Assembly (NCBI RefSeq): GCF_032814565.1 | Contig: NZ_CP136521.1 | Location: forward strand, 558,001 to 622,000 | From: Hwangdonia lutea | Lineage (GTDB): Bacteria; Bacteroidota; Bacteroidia; Flavobacteriales; Flavobacteriaceae | Length of the DNA stretch: 64,000 nt | Reading direction: 5' to 3' | Shown here: positions 9,193 through 19,000 of the stretch, one piece after another | How the letters are laid out: every line of letters starts with the position of its first letter | How positions within the stretch are numbered: the stretch's first letter is position 1 | Position numbers and translations under genes: made by a program | Notes under the pieces: model-generated | Database searches by the model: none | The model's input: the letters and a program-made list of their open reading frames with translations, nothing else | Told to the model about the DNA's origin: nothing

Positions 9193-11079
9193 TTACCATC
9201 CTGGGTTTTGGATTAAATCAGGATCCTTAATTGTTTCGTTTTCCGGTATGGGCCATAAATAATCTTTCTCAGAATACGATGGGTTATATAAGGTACGAAC
9301 CGTGTAATAATCATCAGCTTCTTCTTCTAAAACATTCCAACCTTTAATAGGCTTACTCATGTGTTCTTTAGCTAACTTCCACCGTCTTAAATCCCAGAAC
9401 CTTGTACCTTCAAAAGCCATTTCAATCATTCTTTCTTGTTGAATGATCTCTCTCATACCATTTTGGGTTGTTGGCTTCGTAGGGTTGTTTGAAAAAGCCG
9501 ACCAACTGTCTACCACAGTACCTAAGCCTGCTCTTTCGCGCACCAAATCGATATACTCGTATACCTGTGCATCGGGAGCCGATTTGGTTTCATTTAAAGC
9601 TTCAGCATAATATAAGTATAAATCGGCTAAACGAATAATTGGAAACGCATAGCGTGTTGTACTTAAAGAGGTTCCGTTATTAACTTGAGTAGGAATAGCC
9701 ACCAATTTTTTAGGCCAATACCCTGTTACAGAATATTGAGATATTTCAAATACCGAGGCAAACTCACCACCTCTGGCATGTACATACCATGGGTCGCTTT
9801 CATCGTTAGCGCCGTTACCATACCAAACCCCTCTATCGAAGGCTAAATCGGCATAAAAACGGGTTTCTCTATCAAAATTTAAGATAGCTGTTCTTTGTCC
9901 TTCTTCCACATGGTATTTATCGGCTTCTAAAGAACTTCTCAACTTATACCTGTTGGCGTAATCATAATTAACATCCTCTTCTATAGGTACTCCATTTTTT
10001 GAATAATACATCTCTGCAACACGCAATGTAGGCGCATGTCTAGAAGCAACCGGGTTTGTTAAATAATTATACAAACGAGGCATTGATTCAAACTCTATCC
10101 CCGAGGTAGACCCTGTATGACCCCAAACTATCTCAAAGTTCCATTTTTCGGTCATTCTACTTCTTAATCCTGCTTTAAGCAGTGTTATATCCGATGTAAT
10201 AGGATTACCTGATCTGTTAACATAATCTTCTTTTTGAAATAATCGGAAGCCTGCATCGTGGCATAAATCTATCGCCTCTTTAGCTGCAGTTGCTGCATTC
10301 TCCCATTTCTCTGGAGCATAGGCTTGAGGAAAAAATGGTTCGCCATCATGATTCAAAAAGCCACTGTATACTGAATTTCCATTAAACAATGGGCTCGCGT
10401 AAGTAATTAAAACCCGTGCTTTAATTGCTGCTGCAATAGGCTGTGTTATTCTTCCTAATTCCTCACTATCATTTTGTAAGGTAAGAGGTAGGTCTACTAA
10501 AGCTTCGTTAAGTAAATCAACCACATAAGTAAACACCTCATCTATGGTATTTCTACTGGTATTTACATTATCTAAAGATTCGGATACGGCAACTAACTCA
10601 TCACTGATTACTATGGGGCCGTACATTCTTGCCAAATAAAAGTGATAATACGCCTTTAGTACTTTAGCCTCTGCTTTCCAAATTGTTTTCTCATATTCTT
10701 GGAGGCCTTGAACGCCATCAATTCTGCTTAAGAAAATATTACAGTTTCTTATCCCTTCATACAATCCATTATCGCCCCAAAGGTTGTAACTTGGGCTGGT
10801 AGCACTTTGAAAACCTTGTGCAATTCTTACGCCCGCTCTGTTTCTCTCGGTTTCTGGATACCAAATTTCGTCGGCACCATTTAAGGCAGGGTTACTTGTA
10901 CTACCTGGTGCTGGTAATGCCGAATAAAGCGTAAACAAAAACTTTTGGGCATTAAACCTGTTTGAAAAGGCATTGTCTATAGTTGCCACATTATCGGGCA
11001 CTACATTTAAATAATCTCTTTCGCAAGAGTGAAACATACTTGCTAAAAGAACTATTGTTATATATATATTTTTTTTCAT
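9193..11079 (-). CDS. susD: SusD/RagB-type substrate-binding lipoprotein
   Basis: A 628-residue lipoprotein, lipobox MFHSC (Cys19). The N-terminal LNVVPDNVATIDNAF segment, the early TPR helices (GIRNCNIFLSRIDG; WKAEAKVLKAYYHFYLARMYG) and the C-terminal EEIIQQERMIEMAFEG-T-RFWDLRRW and PIPENETIKDPDLIQNPGW blocks are textbook SusD signatures. It caps the outer face of the partner TonB-dependent porin and captures oligosaccharide. Length is in the normal range for the larger SusD proteins. It follows SusC by 11 bp in the same operon. The substrate cannot be read from the sequence; the locus context suggests an amino-sugar-containing glycan. Confidence 0.95.
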   Translation of the reverse strand: MKKNIYITIVLLASMFHSCERDYLNVVPDNVATIDNAFSNRFNAQKFLFTLYSALPAPGSTSNPALNGADEIWYPETERNRAGVRIAQGFQSATSPSYNLWGDNGLYEGIRNCNIFLSRIDGVQGLQEYEKTIWKAEAKVLKAYYHFYLARMYGPIVISDELVAVSESLDNVNTSRNTIDEVFTYVVDLLNEALVDLPLTLQNDSEELGRITQPIAAAIKARVLITYASPLFNGNSVYSGFLNHDGEPFFPQAYAPEKWENAATAAKEAIDLCHDAGFRLFQKEDYVNRSGNPITSDITLLKAGLRSRMTEKWNFEIVWGHTGSTSGIEFESMPRLYNYLTNPVASRHAPTLRVAEMYYSKNGVPIEEDVNYDYANRYKLRSSLEADKYHVEEGQRTAILNFDRETRFYADLAFDRGVWYGNGANDESDPWYVHARGGEFASVFEISQYSVTGYWPKKLVAIPTQVNNGTSLSTTRYAFPIIRLADLYLYYAEALNETKSAPDAQVYEYIDLVRERAGLGTVVDSWSAFSNNPTKPTTQNGMREIIQQERMIEMAFEGTRFWDLRRWKLAKEHMSKPIKGWNVLEEEADDYYTVRTLYNPSYSEKDYLWPIPENETIKDPDLIQNPGW

Positions 11080-11090
11080 ATTTATTTTTT

Positions 11091-14000
11091 TTAAAATGAA
11101 AGATTTACACCTAAGTTAAACACGCGCTGATTAGGGTAATTTAATCCATTACCAGCTAATTCAGGATCCCACAATTTAAACTTGCTTAACACAAGTAAAT
11201 TAGTACCGCTTACATAAAATCTTACTTTTTCCATTTTAAGTTTCGTTATCAACTTATCAGACAAACTATATCCGATTTCAGCTTGTTTTAACCTTAAAAA
11301 GGCACCGTCTTGCATAAACCAAGTATTGGTTTGGTTGTTATTCTGCACATAAGTATCAGAAAGTCTTGGCCATTTCGCATAAATGTTTCTATTGGTTTCA
11401 GACCAGTAATCATCGGCCCACGCCTTTAACAATTGGCGTTCTCCAACAAATGGTGCGGTGTTGTATGGGTTAACCCAAAAGGATGAATTACCCGAGCCTT
11501 GGAAGAAACAAGATACATCAAAATTTTTATATCCTGCAGATAAACCTAAACCGTAAGTCATTTCAGGCACTGTTGGATTTCCAATAGGCACACGGTCTAA
11601 GGCTGAGATTTTACCATCGCCATTTATATCTCTATACTTAATGTCACCTCCCGAATATTCGCCAAAGGTTTGCTCAGGGGAGTTATTTACCTCGGCTTGA
11701 TCTACAAACAAGCGTTCTGCAACATAGCCCCAAACTTGGTTTATAGGTTTTCCTATTCTAGATAACCACGGTGTAGCAGAATAATCTGGTTCTTCCATTT
11801 TGGTGATTTTGTTTTTTGCATAGGTAAAATTACCTCTAAACTGTAACCAACCATCGCCATTAGCAAAATCATCAGAATATACTATGGTTCCATCTATACC
11901 TTGACTTCTAGCTTCACCTATATTAGCTCTTACTCCGGCTTGCAACCCTAAGCTCGATGGCAATACTCTGTTAGCCAAAATATTTTCTCTGTCTTCTCTA
12001 AAGAAATCGACTTCAAGATCTACTTTATCGAACAATTCCATTTCTACACCAATATTCATTTTTTTACCCGTTTCCCATGTAATAAGGTCGTTGGCATAGC
12101 GCTCGATACTTACCCCAGAATTGTAGTTTCCAAAGTTTTCTCCAAACACATAACCATGTTGACCTGAGCTTAAGTTAACCTGAGATAGGTAAAAGAACCT
12201 ATCGTTTGGCCCACCAATTTGGTCGTTACCAACCAATCCATAAGAACCTTTAACCTTTAATTTGGTTATTACATTTTTAACAGGCTCGAAGAATTTCTCG
12301 TCGGATGTCATCCAACCTAAAGCCAATGAAGGGAAGAATCCCCAACGCTCGTTTTTGGCAAATCTCTCTGAACCATTGTAACCAAAACTAAATTCGGCAA
12401 AATATTTTTGTTTTCTGGCGTAAGTAAAACGACCTGAAAGCCCCATATTTCTATAAGCCAAAGATTTTTGTAGCTGTTGTGCTTCAGAAGCTCCTAAATC
12501 GCCATCACCTAGTGTTGATAATCTATTATTCATAGTAAATACCAATAGGCCACTTAGTTCATTATCTTCATCAATCTCTTTATTGTAAGACACGTTAGAC
12601 TCAATATAAGTTGATGATGATATAAACCTGTTTCTTTGCGTAAAGCTTAAAGTTTCGGTACCCTCTTCCTCATTTAAGGGGGTTAAAACAACCTCGCCTG
12701 TAATTGGATTTAATCGGGGTTGATAATAGTATGGGCGGTACGATCTTAAAGCTTGATAGCTCGAGTTTTGCGTACCGTTAAAAACCAATTTAAAATCTAA
12801 GCCTTCAGTTATAAAATCAAAATCCTGGTTAAATTCCAGCTGTGCAATAACCTTGGTGTTGTCGCCTTCTTGATAACCTCTTACCATTTGTGCATAAGGA
12901 TTTAAGTAGTCTCCGTTTCCAAAGTTTCCAAATAAAATGTGATTGGTAAATTCGTTGGCCGCATCTTTCTCGTAAAAGGGTTTAAACAACACTGGGTTTG
13001 TTCGCATCACTTGATTGTAAACCGCTGAACCACCATCCATAGGTCCGGTGTAATCCTCAAAGTTAACATTAAAGCTCAACTTTAATTTAGAGGTTTCTGT
13101 TAAGTTTATGTTTGTACTAGAACGTAAATTGTATTGCTTAAATTTAATGTTGGAGTTAAAGTTACTCACTTTTGGTACTTCTAATATACCATTGTCCTGG
13201 CTCCCTGCAACAGACACATAGTAACGTGCCGTTTTACCACCACCATTTAAACTAAAATTTAAACGTTGACTGGCTGCTCGATCTTTAAAAAGCTCTGCAT
13301 ACCAATCTGTGGTTGGATATAAAATTGGGTTTGTTCCAGCCACCGTATTTTCAATTTTTTCCAACGAATATGGCAACAAGCCTAATGGATCTCTAGTTCT
13401 AACCGCTTCGTTACCCATTCTCATATAGGTAATCGGGTCTGCCAGTTCGATATCTCGAGTTGGTTGGGAAGTAGAGGTTTCCATTCTTACCGCAACCCTT
13501 ACTGGGCCTTCAACCCCTTCTTTAGTGGTTACAAAAATAACACCATTAGCACCACGAGCTCCGTACAGTGCTGTGGCTGACGCATCTTTCATAATTGAGA
13601 ATTCGGCGATATCATCGGGATGCAACCTTCTTAGATCACTTACAGTTAACTCAACACCATCAATTAAAATTAATGGGCTGGAAGCGTAACCAAAAGTAGT
13701 AACACCTCTTACAAAGAATTCGGCGTTGTCCCTACCAGGTTCTCCACCACGTTGATACGAAATTAAACCAGGTACTTTACCCGCTAAAGCCGTTGTTAAG
13801 TTACTGGATGCTATTTTTAATTCTGTAGGTTTTACAGTAGCAACCGATGAAATAACGTTTCTCTTTTTTTGCGTACCAAAACTCATTACCACAATCTCGT
13901 CCAGCTTATTATCCGGGTTTAGGGTAACGTTTATTGTGGTTTGGTTTTTAATTTCGATTTCTTGATTTGCATAACCGACGTAAGAAAACACTAAAATATT

Positions 14001-14198
14001 ACCAACATTGGCTTGAATAGAATAATTTCCATCAAAATCGGTGGTGGTTCCTTTAGATTCTCCTTTAATCTGTATGGTTGCCCCTGGAAGAGGTATACCA
14101 GCATCATCAATTACAGTTCCTGTAATCGTTTTTTCTTGCGCCTGTATTATATTAATACTGAGCCCAAAAATCAATAAACAAGTAAATAATTTTTTCAT
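11091..14198 (-). CDS. susC: SusC/RagA-type TonB-dependent outer-membrane transporter
   Basis: A 1035-residue protein. Residues 1-20 are a signal peptide ending in QA-Q. A carboxypeptidase-D-like regulatory domain follows (TGTVIDDAGIPLPGATIQIK, about 22-105), then the SusC plug motif (LDEIVVMSFGTQKKRNVISS) and plug domain to about 235, including KDASATALYGARGANGVIFV. The rest is a 22-strand-type barrel ending in the outer-membrane terminal strand VFNLGVNLSF. It imports glycan fragments across the outer membrane using TonB energy. It heads the minus-strand operon with SusD and two lipoproteins. I found no exact TAnnTTTG site in the 220 bp upstream; control is most likely by the neighbouring HTCS regulator. 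Confidence 0.96.
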   Translation of the reverse strand: MKKLFTCLLIFGLSINIIQAQEKTITGTVIDDAGIPLPGATIQIKGESKGTTTDFDGNYSIQANVGNILVFSYVGYANQEIEIKNQTTINVTLNPDNKLDEIVVMSFGTQKKRNVISSVATVKPTELKIASSNLTTALAGKVPGLISYQRGGEPGRDNAEFFVRGVTTFGYASSPLILIDGVELTVSDLRRLHPDDIAEFSIMKDASATALYGARGANGVIFVTTKEGVEGPVRVAVRMETSTSQPTRDIELADPITYMRMGNEAVRTRDPLGLLPYSLEKIENTVAGTNPILYPTTDWYAELFKDRAASQRLNFSLNGGGKTARYYVSVAGSQDNGILEVPKVSNFNSNIKFKQYNLRSSTNINLTETSKLKLSFNVNFEDYTGPMDGGSAVYNQVMRTNPVLFKPFYEKDAANEFTNHILFGNFGNGDYLNPYAQMVRGYQEGDNTKVIAQLEFNQDFDFITEGLDFKLVFNGTQNSSYQALRSYRPYYYQPRLNPITGEVVLTPLNEEEGTETLSFTQRNRFISSSTYIESNVSYNKEIDEDNELSGLLVFTMNNRLSTLGDGDLGASEAQQLQKSLAYRNMGLSGRFTYARKQKYFAEFSFGYNGSERFAKNERWGFFPSLALGWMTSDEKFFEPVKNVITKLKVKGSYGLVGNDQIGGPNDRFFYLSQVNLSSGQHGYVFGENFGNYNSGVSIERYANDLITWETGKKMNIGVEMELFDKVDLEVDFFREDRENILANRVLPSSLGLQAGVRANIGEARSQGIDGTIVYSDDFANGDGWLQFRGNFTYAKNKITKMEEPDYSATPWLSRIGKPINQVWGYVAERLFVDQAEVNNSPEQTFGEYSGGDIKYRDINGDGKISALDRVPIGNPTVPEMTYGLGLSAGYKNFDVSCFFQGSGNSSFWVNPYNTAPFVGERQLLKAWADDYWSETNRNIYAKWPRLSDTYVQNNNQTNTWFMQDGAFLRLKQAEIGYSLSDKLITKLKMEKVRFYVSGTNLLVLSKFKLWDPELAGNGLNYPNQRVFNLGVNLSF

Positions 14199-14418
14199 AA
14201 ATTTAATTTAGTTAGTTGTTTGGTTTCGGTTTAAATGTTAATTAATAAATCATTATTAATTGTAATCTTTGTCATAGTTTAAAAAAATTTAATTGGTTTG
14301 TTGGTTTAAATTATTTGTTATTTCGTGCTTTAAGAATTTTCTTTTTGATTTAGAAAGGATGAATGATATCCACCCTTTCTTTCTCAAAAAAAACTAATTC
14401 AAAAAAAAATTATTATTC

Positions 14419-15783
14419 TTAATAGGTATCCTTTATCCAGTTATACGGCTTTCGCTTTATCCAATTGCCTCGGGTGAAATCTGGAAAATCTTGTGGCTCG
14501 CCATTGTTTTCTATTGACAGTTCTGATAATGGTGTTACAGCGCTCCAAGCTGCGGCATCATAGGCATCCATTGGTGGCGCTATGTTTTCTTTGGCAGATT
14601 CTACAAAAGCATTTAAAACAAAAAAGTCTATACCGCCATGACCGGCTTCGGTTGCACTATCTCCGTATTTTTTCCAAAGTGGATGGTCGTATTTTTCAAA
14701 CCAAGCATCCATGTCTTCCCAACCATGTCCTTTGGTAATGCCTTCTACATGAATTCGTTGTGTGTGATAATCGAAATCTGTTACTCCTTGCGATCCCTTA
14801 ACCTTAAACCCCAAAGAGTAAGGTTGTGGAGAATTAACATCATGGGTAACGATAATGGTTTCTCCATTGGAGGTTTCGATGGTTGAGGTAATTACATCGC
14901 CCTGTTTCCATTTTAATTTGGCATTGGGGTGGTCTTTCCCCCCGTTTTCTACAATATATTTGTTTAAGCCAATAGCTTTTGTAGCATGAGATGTTAAAGA
15001 CACAAACCGGTTTCCTCTATTTACATCAGCCATAACCGCTATAGGCCCCAACCCGTGTGTTGGATACACGTCGGCATTTCGCAATAACGAATGTTGTGTT
15101 CTCCAAGCCGATTCTGAAATTCCTTTTTCACCAAATTCAACACCTTTACCATAAGCGGTTTTTCCGTCATTAAGCTTTACGCCCCTTAAATCGTGCTGGT
15201 AACCACATCTAAAATGCAGCAGCTCGCCAAAAACATTTTGCTTTACCATGTTTAATACGGCCAACACATCTCTTCGGTAGTTTACATTTTCAAGAATCAT
15301 TAAATGCGATCCGGTTTCTTCGTGGGTATTTACCAAATCCCAACACTCCTCTAAAGTATTTGCTGCCGACACTTCTAAACCAGTGTATTTTCCAGCCTTC
15401 ATAGAGTCGACCGCCATTCTTGTGTGCCACAACCAAGGTGTGGAGATTATAACGGCATCGATGTTTTTTAATTCCAATAAGTTACGATAATCGTAGTCTG
15501 AGTTCCCGAAAACCTGAGGTTTAACAAATCCCGCCTTACTTATGTTGTCCAAAGCAATTTTAATGCGATTGGAATCTATATCGCAAATGGCTGTAATTTC
15601 AATATCCTTTCTCTGCAAAGCATTATTAAGGTGGTTTGTGCCCCTTAACCCTACACCAATAAAAGCGAGTTTAAGCTTTTGGTTTGATGTTCCTTTTTGC
15701 AATCCGAAAGACAGATTTGGCAGCATGGTTATACCAGCCCCAGCCAAAGTTGTTTGCTTAACAAATTTTCGTCTTGAATTCAT
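14419..15783 (-). CDS. GH109-type Gfo/Idh/MocA protein, predicted alpha-N-acetylgalactosaminidase
   Basis: A 454-residue protein with a twin-arginine leader (NSRRKFVKQTTLAGAG), so it is exported folded with its cofactor. The Rossmann motif is FIGVGLRGTN (about 41-50). The sequence follows the NAD-dependent GH109 alpha-N-acetylgalactosaminidases closely: NTLEECWDLVNT, ENVNYRRDVLAVLNMV, CGYQHDLRGVK, YPTHGLGP with Tyr240 and His243 at the place of the catalytic Tyr/His pair, and the GGKDHPNAK and AGHGGIDFFVLNAF blocks. Normal length for the family (about 440-455). It sits 220 bp upstream of SusC, same strand, and divergent to the HTCS gene. Predicted to remove terminal alpha-GalNAc in the periplasm. 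Other Gfo/Idh/MocA activities remain possible, but the conserved GH109 blocks make that less likely. Confidence 0.88.
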   Translation of the reverse strand: MNSRRKFVKQTTLAGAGITMLPNLSFGLQKGTSNQKLKLAFIGVGLRGTNHLNNALQRKDIEITAICDIDSNRIKIALDNISKAGFVKPQVFGNSDYDYRNLLELKNIDAVIISTPWLWHTRMAVDSMKAGKYTGLEVSAANTLEECWDLVNTHEETGSHLMILENVNYRRDVLAVLNMVKQNVFGELLHFRCGYQHDLRGVKLNDGKTAYGKGVEFGEKGISESAWRTQHSLLRNADVYPTHGLGPIAVMADVNRGNRFVSLTSHATKAIGLNKYIVENGGKDHPNAKLKWKQGDVITSTIETSNGETIIVTHDVNSPQPYSLGFKVKGSQGVTDFDYHTQRIHVEGITKGHGWEDMDAWFEKYDHPLWKKYGDSATEAGHGGIDFFVLNAFVESAKENIAPPMDAYDAAAWSAVTPLSELSIENNGEPQDFPDFTRGNWIKRKPYNWIKDTY

Positions 15784-16090
15784 CTATGGTTTATTAAAAA
15801 TGTTATTTTATGTTAGTTTTTGCATTTCAAATATGATGTTTTTAAATTCAATATATGGTTAAAATATATTCAATTAGGTGGAAAATTTTAACACTAGAGG
15901 TTGTTAGTATAAAAAATCCACTTTTTTGACGAATTTATCCTCTTTTATGTATGTTGGTGTAAATTCTATATCTCCTTATAAAACAATAATTAATATATTT
16001 ACAGACCAAGCACTTGTGTTTTTTTAGAAGGCCTAGTCGCTTAAATAAGCTAATATTCAGATTTATACTTTAACCCATAAACACTAGTAA
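15784..16090. other. 307-bp divergent intergenic region (GH109 / HTCS)
   Basis: AT-rich region between the divergent GH109 and HTCS genes. It must hold both promoters. The best candidate for the plus direction is TATATTTA at 15994-16001, 7 of 8 matches to TAnnTTTG, but without a TTTG at the expected -33 place. No clear minus-strand promoter, hairpin or small gene was seen. Confidence 0.4.
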
Positions 16091-19000
16091 ATGCTTACAA
16101 TAAAACATGGTTTTTTTATAATATTTATTACTTGGTGCAGCACATTATTATATGGACAGAATTACTCTAATTTTGATCATGTTACGCCACTTTTAAATAA
16201 TAAGCGAGTTTTTGTTTCTAAAACCACTCAAGATGCCCTAGGAAACATGTGGGTACTTTCTACAACGGGTATTTTAAAGTTTGATGGTTATAATTATAGA
16301 GCTATCAATGATAAGGACATCTTTAAAGATTGGCAGCAACCAGATAGAGTTAAGAATATCCTTTCGGACAGCGAAAAAAACATTTGGTTTGTAACCGTAT
16401 CCGGATTGGTAAGTAAATATAATAGCACCCAAGGCACATTCGAGCAAGTCTCAGAACTATTAAAACATCCTGTAAACAAAATTTATTCGGGAGGTGATGC
16501 TGTTTGGCTTTTAACACCTAACAATAAATTATATCGCTACCAACAATCTAAGGTTGAAGAAATGGGCTATATTTTCAATAGCAATGCTACAACAAATACG
16601 CACTACCAAGTTGAAAACATGTGCTTGATAAACAAGAACGATTTATATGTAAGCACCAAGGTAGGACAGGTATTTCGCTACTCAATAAAAACCAAACAGC
16701 TTACTGACCTTGTAGGCCCCTACACAGATTACCCAGGCCATGTTATTCTAACCACCGATGAACGTAATAAACTTTGGATTGGCACCGAAACTTTGGGATT
16801 ATTTGTATATGATACAAACAAAAAAGAATTTATACAAGATTCCTTTTTTAGTGAAGATAGATATAACATAAACAAGGAAATGTTTCTATCTTTATTTTGC
16901 GACAGCAAAGGGAATATTTGGGGAAGTACTGATGGTGGCGGATTATACAAGATAAATTCCAATACCGGAAAAATAGATTTATTCACAGAGCATAATGCAA
17001 ATAAGTTTTCTTTAGATAGCAATACAATTTTAAACGTTAGTGAAGACAATCACAATAACATTTGGATTACCACAAAATCTGGAACGCTAAACATCCTTCC
17101 TTATAAAAATAGTGATATTAACTACCACCCAGGGACGGCCAATAATATTCCACAACGCATACTTAGTATTTACAAAACCAATAAAAATGAACTATGGTTA
17201 GGTACTGATGGTGTTGGTTTAACTAAAGTAACCAAAAATTCAAAAAATGAGATTGTAACCGAATCTCAATTTTTTAATGATTTAGGTTTAAACGAGGGGT
17301 TTTATGTTCAATCTATTACAGAAGACTCCAAGGCAAACATATGGTTTGGCACTTATAAAAACGGTCTTTATTATCACGACGCCAAAAACAATACATTTAA
17401 AAAAATAAAGATTGTAAACTCAAAAAATCAGGTAGGAACAGATGTAAGGACCGTATTTAAAGACTCTAAAAACCGCATATGGGTTGGTTCCAATATTGCC
17501 ATAAACATATATGATAGTAATCGTAAATTACTGGCTTCTTTTAACAGAAACACACATCAAATTGAAGGCTCAATACTACTAAGCATAGCAGAAGATAGAA
17601 ACGGTACAATTTGGCTAGGCATGAACGGAAGTGGCCTCTTTGAATTTAATGAAAACATAAATAACCTTCAGAACTCTAATTTTAGTAAGCAACCTTACTT
17701 TAAAAACGAAGAAAGAGATGTTATGGGTATAAAATACATCTCTGTAGGAAAAGCTAATGAGCTATGGTTAATTAGCAATACCAACAAACTATTAAAATAC
17801 AACACCAAAAATAAAACCTACAGCAGTTTAGATAATTTAGAATCTATAGATTATGGGTATTTAGCATCTGTATTGGTTAGTGGCGACAACCTATGGCTTA
17901 GTAGCAATAATGGTTTAATACGTTATAACTTAACATCCGCTACAAGTACGGTTTATTACAACTCCGATGGGTTACAAGACAATATGTTTTTAACTAGAAG
18001 TGCTTTTAAAGACAAGGACGGGCTTTTATATTTTGGAGGTGTTAAAGGTGTTAATTTTTTTAACCCATATCATATCAAGAAGCATATATCCCACCCAAAA
18101 TTATACATTAATGACATTGAAATTCTTAATCAACCTATAGAATCCCTTCTACCTTTACAAATCCCATCGGGCACTTTTAATTTAAAATCTTTAGATTTAA
18201 AAAATAATCAGTCCTCATTTTCTTTTCGGTTTTCGGCTATAGATAATATTTTAAATCCCAAATATTATTACGCTTATCGATTAAAAGGGTTTGATAAAGA
18301 TTGGATTACCAATCATACGGAGCGTATTGCTACCTATACCAATATTCCTGCCGGCAATTATACCTTTGAAGTAAAAGCTGGTACTAAAAAGAACAACTGG
18401 GATATACCCGCCAAACAAATTCATATCTCAATTGCACAACCCTTTTGGAACACACCTGTGGCTTATCTATTATATTTAGCTTTAATATTATTGATAGTTT
18501 ATGGCATACGGCGTTGGTATTTATTAAAAAAGAAATTACTCTTAGAAAAAGTAACCAACAAAAAAGAGCACGAACTTTATGATTTAAAAATGAATTTCTT
18601 CGCTAAAATGTCACATGAAATTCAAACACCAATTACCTTAATTTTGGGCCCCATAGAAGATATGTTAAAACGTGCTGAACAAAACGGAAACCTGCTTCTT
18701 AAACAACGCTTAAATATTATCTCTAATAACGCCAGTAGGCTTTCAAAAATAGCTCGAGAACTCACGTTGGTTAGAGACAAAGAACTCAATAACTTAAAAC
18801 TTTTAGTCACTAAAAATAGCTTGAGCCGTAATATAGAAAACATAGCATTGTCTTTTAAAGAATTAGCACGAAATAAACATATAGATTTTACGGTTAATTA
18901 CCCTCAAAACTCACTTAAAGTTTGGTACGACAAAGAAAAAGTAGAACACATAATTTACAATCTGCTCTCAAACGCTTTTAAATTTACTCCAAAAGAAGGG

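Noticed and set aside
14352-14380. Inverted repeat AGAAAGG / CCTTTCT after the GH109 gene as terminator
   Set aside because: Only 7 bp of stem, a 15-base loop and no T run on the minus strand; too weak to call.
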